From assembly GCF_000218685.1 (NCBI RefSeq), contig NW_006763302.1:471180-535179 (forward strand): a stretch of DNA of 64,000 nucleotides, read 5' to 3'. Positions 61,044-64,000 of this stretch are shown here, piece after piece. A program made the translations under genes and the position numbers. Source of the DNA: Serpula lacrymans var. lacrymans S7.9. Taxonomy: Eukaryota; Basidiomycota; Agaricomycetes; Boletales; Serpulaceae. The number at the start of each line of letters is the position of its first letter. Position 1 is the stretch's first letter. The notes under the pieces were generated by a model. The model saw nothing but the letters and a program-made list of their open reading frames with translations, ran no database searches and had not been told where the DNA came from.

Positions 61044-61728
61044 ATCAGGGTAACACCTTTGTTGCCATCTTCAATGCTGTTGGCATGATACTCTTTTCTA
61101 GATAAAGTATCTGCCTTTCCCATAGAAGCCCCAGGTCTATGAACTGATTGATAATTAAACCTAGACAAGTATACCAGGCCTGTCTTTGGTTCAAGTCCTG
61201 GGCTGTCATAAAATACTCCAGATTTTTATGGTCAGTCCAGATTTTAAATTGGTGCCTAGCAGCTTTCAAGTAGTGCCGCCAGTGCTCTAAAGCTTGAATG
61301 ATGGCCAGCATATCTCTATCATAGATTTGATAGTTGCACTCTGTAGGCAGCAAACTATACAATAAATAGGCACAAGGCCTCCAAAGATTGTCAGGGCATT
61401 TGATTGACAAAACAGCCCCAGTAGCAAAATCAGAAGAGTCAGATTCTAGCCGAAACTCTTTTTTTAATTCTGGAAATGCTAATATGGGTGCTGCTGTAGA
61501 TTTCTATTTAAGCTTATCAACAATTCTTGTTCTTTAGCGCCCCAATGCCAGACAATGTCCTTTTTTGTGAGATTGTTTAACGGTCTCATTATTTTTGCAA
61601 AATTTTTAACAAATCTTCATTAAAAACCAAGGAAGGCCCTAACTCCTTTGATGCAAGTAGGTTCTGGCTATTCCAAAATAGCTCAAACTTTCTCAGAATC
61701 CATCCTGGTTCCATTTTAACCTATTATC

Positions 61729-62349
61729 TGTGAGGCAACAATAAACTATAACAAAAACAATACCCGTCTCCAACTGCACTTGCAGGGAGTAAGAGTAGAC
61801 TCAGGGGTTTCTGATAAGGAATAAAGCGGATAATTCAAGTAATAGAAAGCTAAGGACTATACATGAATAGGTAAGGCTTTATATAGCTAACCGTCTATCC
61901 CTCAGACCGAAAGAGGAATAAAAGGAAAGTGGTCTGAGGGGAAAATCAACCAATAAGAAAAAGGGACAACTATCATACAACTTTGAAGATTAATCAGCAG
62001 GTGAGAAAGTGTACTAATAATAAGTGTTGTCATGCATGTCCAGGAACTGTATCAGGTACGATCCTGGCTAAAGTGTCTATTAGTATCTCCAGGCACTGAT
62101 GGGGCTCGGAACTGGTTGGTGAGATGCTTACCACCAGTCCTTACCCATTGTGCTGGCTGGCTGGGAGCAATACCCAGTCTCTGATCTGCGATACAAAGTG
62201 GTAACAATGATTGAGAAAGCCTGTGAGGGCTATGAGAAGCAGGATCGCAAAAGATACCTCTAGCCCTAGAGCTAGAAGTGTAACAGGAAAAGTGTATGAG
62301 AACCAAGACATGGAGTGAGAAGATAAGAAAATATTAAATGGTCCTTACA
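61729..62349. mobile_element. Solo LTR in the gypsy reverse transcriptase (621 bp)
   Basis: The insertion starts TGTGAGG and ends CCTTACA, so the ends are TG...CA and nearly inverted repeats of each other. It is flanked by an exact 5-bp duplication TTATC (61724-61728 and 62350-62354). Taking it out restores the gypsy reading DFLCMIIG next to RMDSEKV. This is the best-supported of the three insertions and postdates the gypsy element. No coding sequence lies inside. Confidence 0.85.
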
Positions 62350-64000
62350 TTATCATACAGAGGAAGTCTATTTTCTTCACTTTGAAATCATATATCTTGG
62401 GCTTGACAAATAGGTCCTATTCTTGTAAGCATTGAAGGACTTCTTGCACAATCCTGTTGTGCTCAGCCTCATCATCTGACTTTGTAAATATTAATAAACT
62501 GTCAATATAAATGATAACACAGTTTTCCATATCCACAAAAATTTTATTCATCATACTGTGGAAGGTTGCTGGTGAATTAGTCAACCCAAAGAACATAACA
62601 AGGGGCTCAAAAGACCCTCAGTGGCATGTGAACGCAGCCTTCCAAGGATCTTCTTCTTTGATGTGTATATTATTATACCCCCATCTGAGATCCATCTTTG
62701 TTGAAATCTTGGCGCCAACCAATTTATCTATTAGGTGACTGATCAAAGGCAGTGTACACATCAACTGTAAATTCATTTAAGTAACAATAGTCTATAATTA
62801 TACACTTTTTATTATCTTTTTTAGGGATGAAGAACACCGGGATGTTATAGGGCTCTTAGAAGGTCTGATGCAACCCTTCCTTAGCTATTTGTCTATATTA
62901 CTAGCAACCTCATCTCTTTCTGGAGCAGAGAGAGGAATCATGTATTCCTTTTGCGGTTTAAAAGTGTCCTTCAAATCTATAGCATGGTCCCAAGGCTTGG
63001 CCTCTGGGGAGCATTCTGATTTGTGTTTTAAAAAGACTTTCCAGAAGACATAGTACTCTGGAGGTACCAGCCTCTTAATCTCTTCTTTGGGTTTTACCTT
63101 GTCATCATCATTGTCAACCTTATCTAGAGATCTGAGTTTGGCATAAATATGACCAGCATTTATCCTTTCCTCTGTCTTAGTTTGACGGACATGACTTGGC
63201 TTACCCAAATCATTACACTCCTGAGGGTAAAGTGACAATGTGGCAACCCCTATCTGCCAGTCTATCTCAGGATTGTGTTTAAATAGCCAGGCATAGCCTA
63301 AGATTAAATCAATCTTCCCTAGTTGGGTAACTTTGGTGGTGACTTGTTCTCTGTGTCCTTGGTACTCAACAACAAAAGAATATTTGTATATGATGTAGCA
63401 ACCTGCATTAAGTGTACCATTAGTATTATAGACAAGAATAGACATATCTAAATTTTCAAGGGGGTGTTCTACTTGCTCCACCTAGACCTGATTTATGAAA
63501 ATACTATTAGCACCTAAATCAAGTAGTGCACATATTGGGTGTACTGTGCCTTGGGCAAGGTTTTCCACACCAACATTTAAGCAGATTTCCTTTTGAAATA
63601 AATATGTGTGCATCAACGCACACATTGAGATTCTAGTGGAAAGTGGCTCCAAAGAAGAAGAAGTATTGAAAGAAAGATAATGTTTTTCTACTTTAAGGTT
63701 TTCTATATTTTATTTCTCTTTTTTCCAGAATCAAGCATCCTAGTAGTTGTTTTGCTGGGGCCATGCTCCAAGGGAGATGCTGGTGTAGCAGTAGTATTAT
63801 AAATATTACAGTTGTATTGTTAATACAAGTATATACTACTGATAACAAATTCAGAAATTTATTTACCAGTTGGGGAGCCACCCCCTTTCCCCTATTGCTT
63901 GTGGAATGCCCCGGAGCGGTGTTGATGATAAGAACTGTAGTTAGAAAACCACACACAAAACAAACTAACTAACACACAATCCTCCCAGATTCCACGGAAC

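Larger units (their letters stand above)
59330..64000 (-). mobile_element. Decayed Ty3/gypsy retrotransposon, 5' end beyond the window
   Basis: Read on the minus strand from the right edge. An aspartic protease region at about 63600-63490 has ALLDLGANSIFI, where the catalytic DSG/DTG is changed to DLG. It continues as LILGYAWLFKHNPEIDW. Reverse transcriptase follows at 62890-62350 ([28 protein letters not shown], with the YxDD box changed to YIDS), then WAILEWPEP after an insertion. RNase H is at 61410-61045 (FKIWTDHKNLEYFMTAQDLN). Integrase is at about 60330-59340 (NYMWPGMVKNVQEYIKSCLS, then DILVDFIMNLPES). Stops and frameshifts are frequent, so the element is dead. Two LTR-like sequences interrupt it. 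No gag or own LTR is visible in the window. Confidence 0.88.

Noticed and set aside
62052..62306. 84-codon minus-strand frame inside the gypsy region as a gene
   Set aside because: It lies within the 621-bp solo LTR.

Overview
This is nuclear DNA of a filamentous fungus, most likely a mushroom-forming basidiomycete (Agaricomycetes). The genes are closely packed on both strands and split by many short introns of about 47-95 nt with GT-AG borders. Several proteins belong to families I know from Agaricomycete genomes. No bacterial operon structure, rRNA or CRISPR array is visible. All exon borders below were placed by hand from reading frame, splice signals and family resemblance, not from transcripts.

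Region 1 (1-23.1 kb) is ordinary gene-dense DNA. It holds a membrane protein with eight-residue VPQW-type repeats (minus, running off the left edge); an unrecognised serine-rich protein; a Cue2-like Smr endonuclease; a small DUF2015/UPF0357 membrane protein; a KAT14-like GNAT acetyltransferase; a single-pass membrane protein; a GDP-fucose O-fucosyltransferase-like protein; a GRAM-TBC-EF-hand Rab GAP of the Gyp2/TBC1D9 type in 18 exons, one only 5 nt long; a WDR5/Swd3 WD40 protein; and a mitochondrial EngB-type GTPase.

Region 2 (23.1-35.3 kb) is looser. About 4.6 kb has no intact gene, only a possible gene remnant near 24.8-25.8 kb. Then come a microbial-type PARG protein, a pirin and an FAD monooxygenase, followed by another 2.6 kb with nothing I recognise.

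Region 3 (35.3-56.1 kb) is a second dense block: an RTC4-domain protein, tRNA 2'-phosphotransferase Tpt1, an App1-like phosphatidate phosphatase, the ER translocation subunit Sec72, the DED1 RNA helicase, a conserved-looking orphan ending in a CxxC motif, a GATA zinc-finger factor, the SAGA subunit Spt20, and the eEF2 chaperone Hgh1. The genes are mostly housekeeping functions (translation, chromatin, secretion, RNA repair) and are not an obvious pathway cluster. Several pairs are divergent with short shared promoters; Spt20 and Hgh1 start codons are only 107 bp apart.

Region 4 (56.2-64 kb) is AT-rich and repetitive. It holds four closely spaced palindromes, a tRNA-like sequence with a Pol III-type terminator, a broken Ty1/copia element, and a broken Ty3/gypsy element running off the right edge. 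Three insertions with LTR-like ends (416, 659 and 621 bp) interrupt these elements. The last has a perfect 5-bp target duplication and the other two match at 4 of 5 positions.

I did not find a convincing new multi-gene biological system. The most unusual items are the nested solo LTRs, the palindrome quartet, the 5-nt exon, two GC-AG introns, and several orphan proteins.
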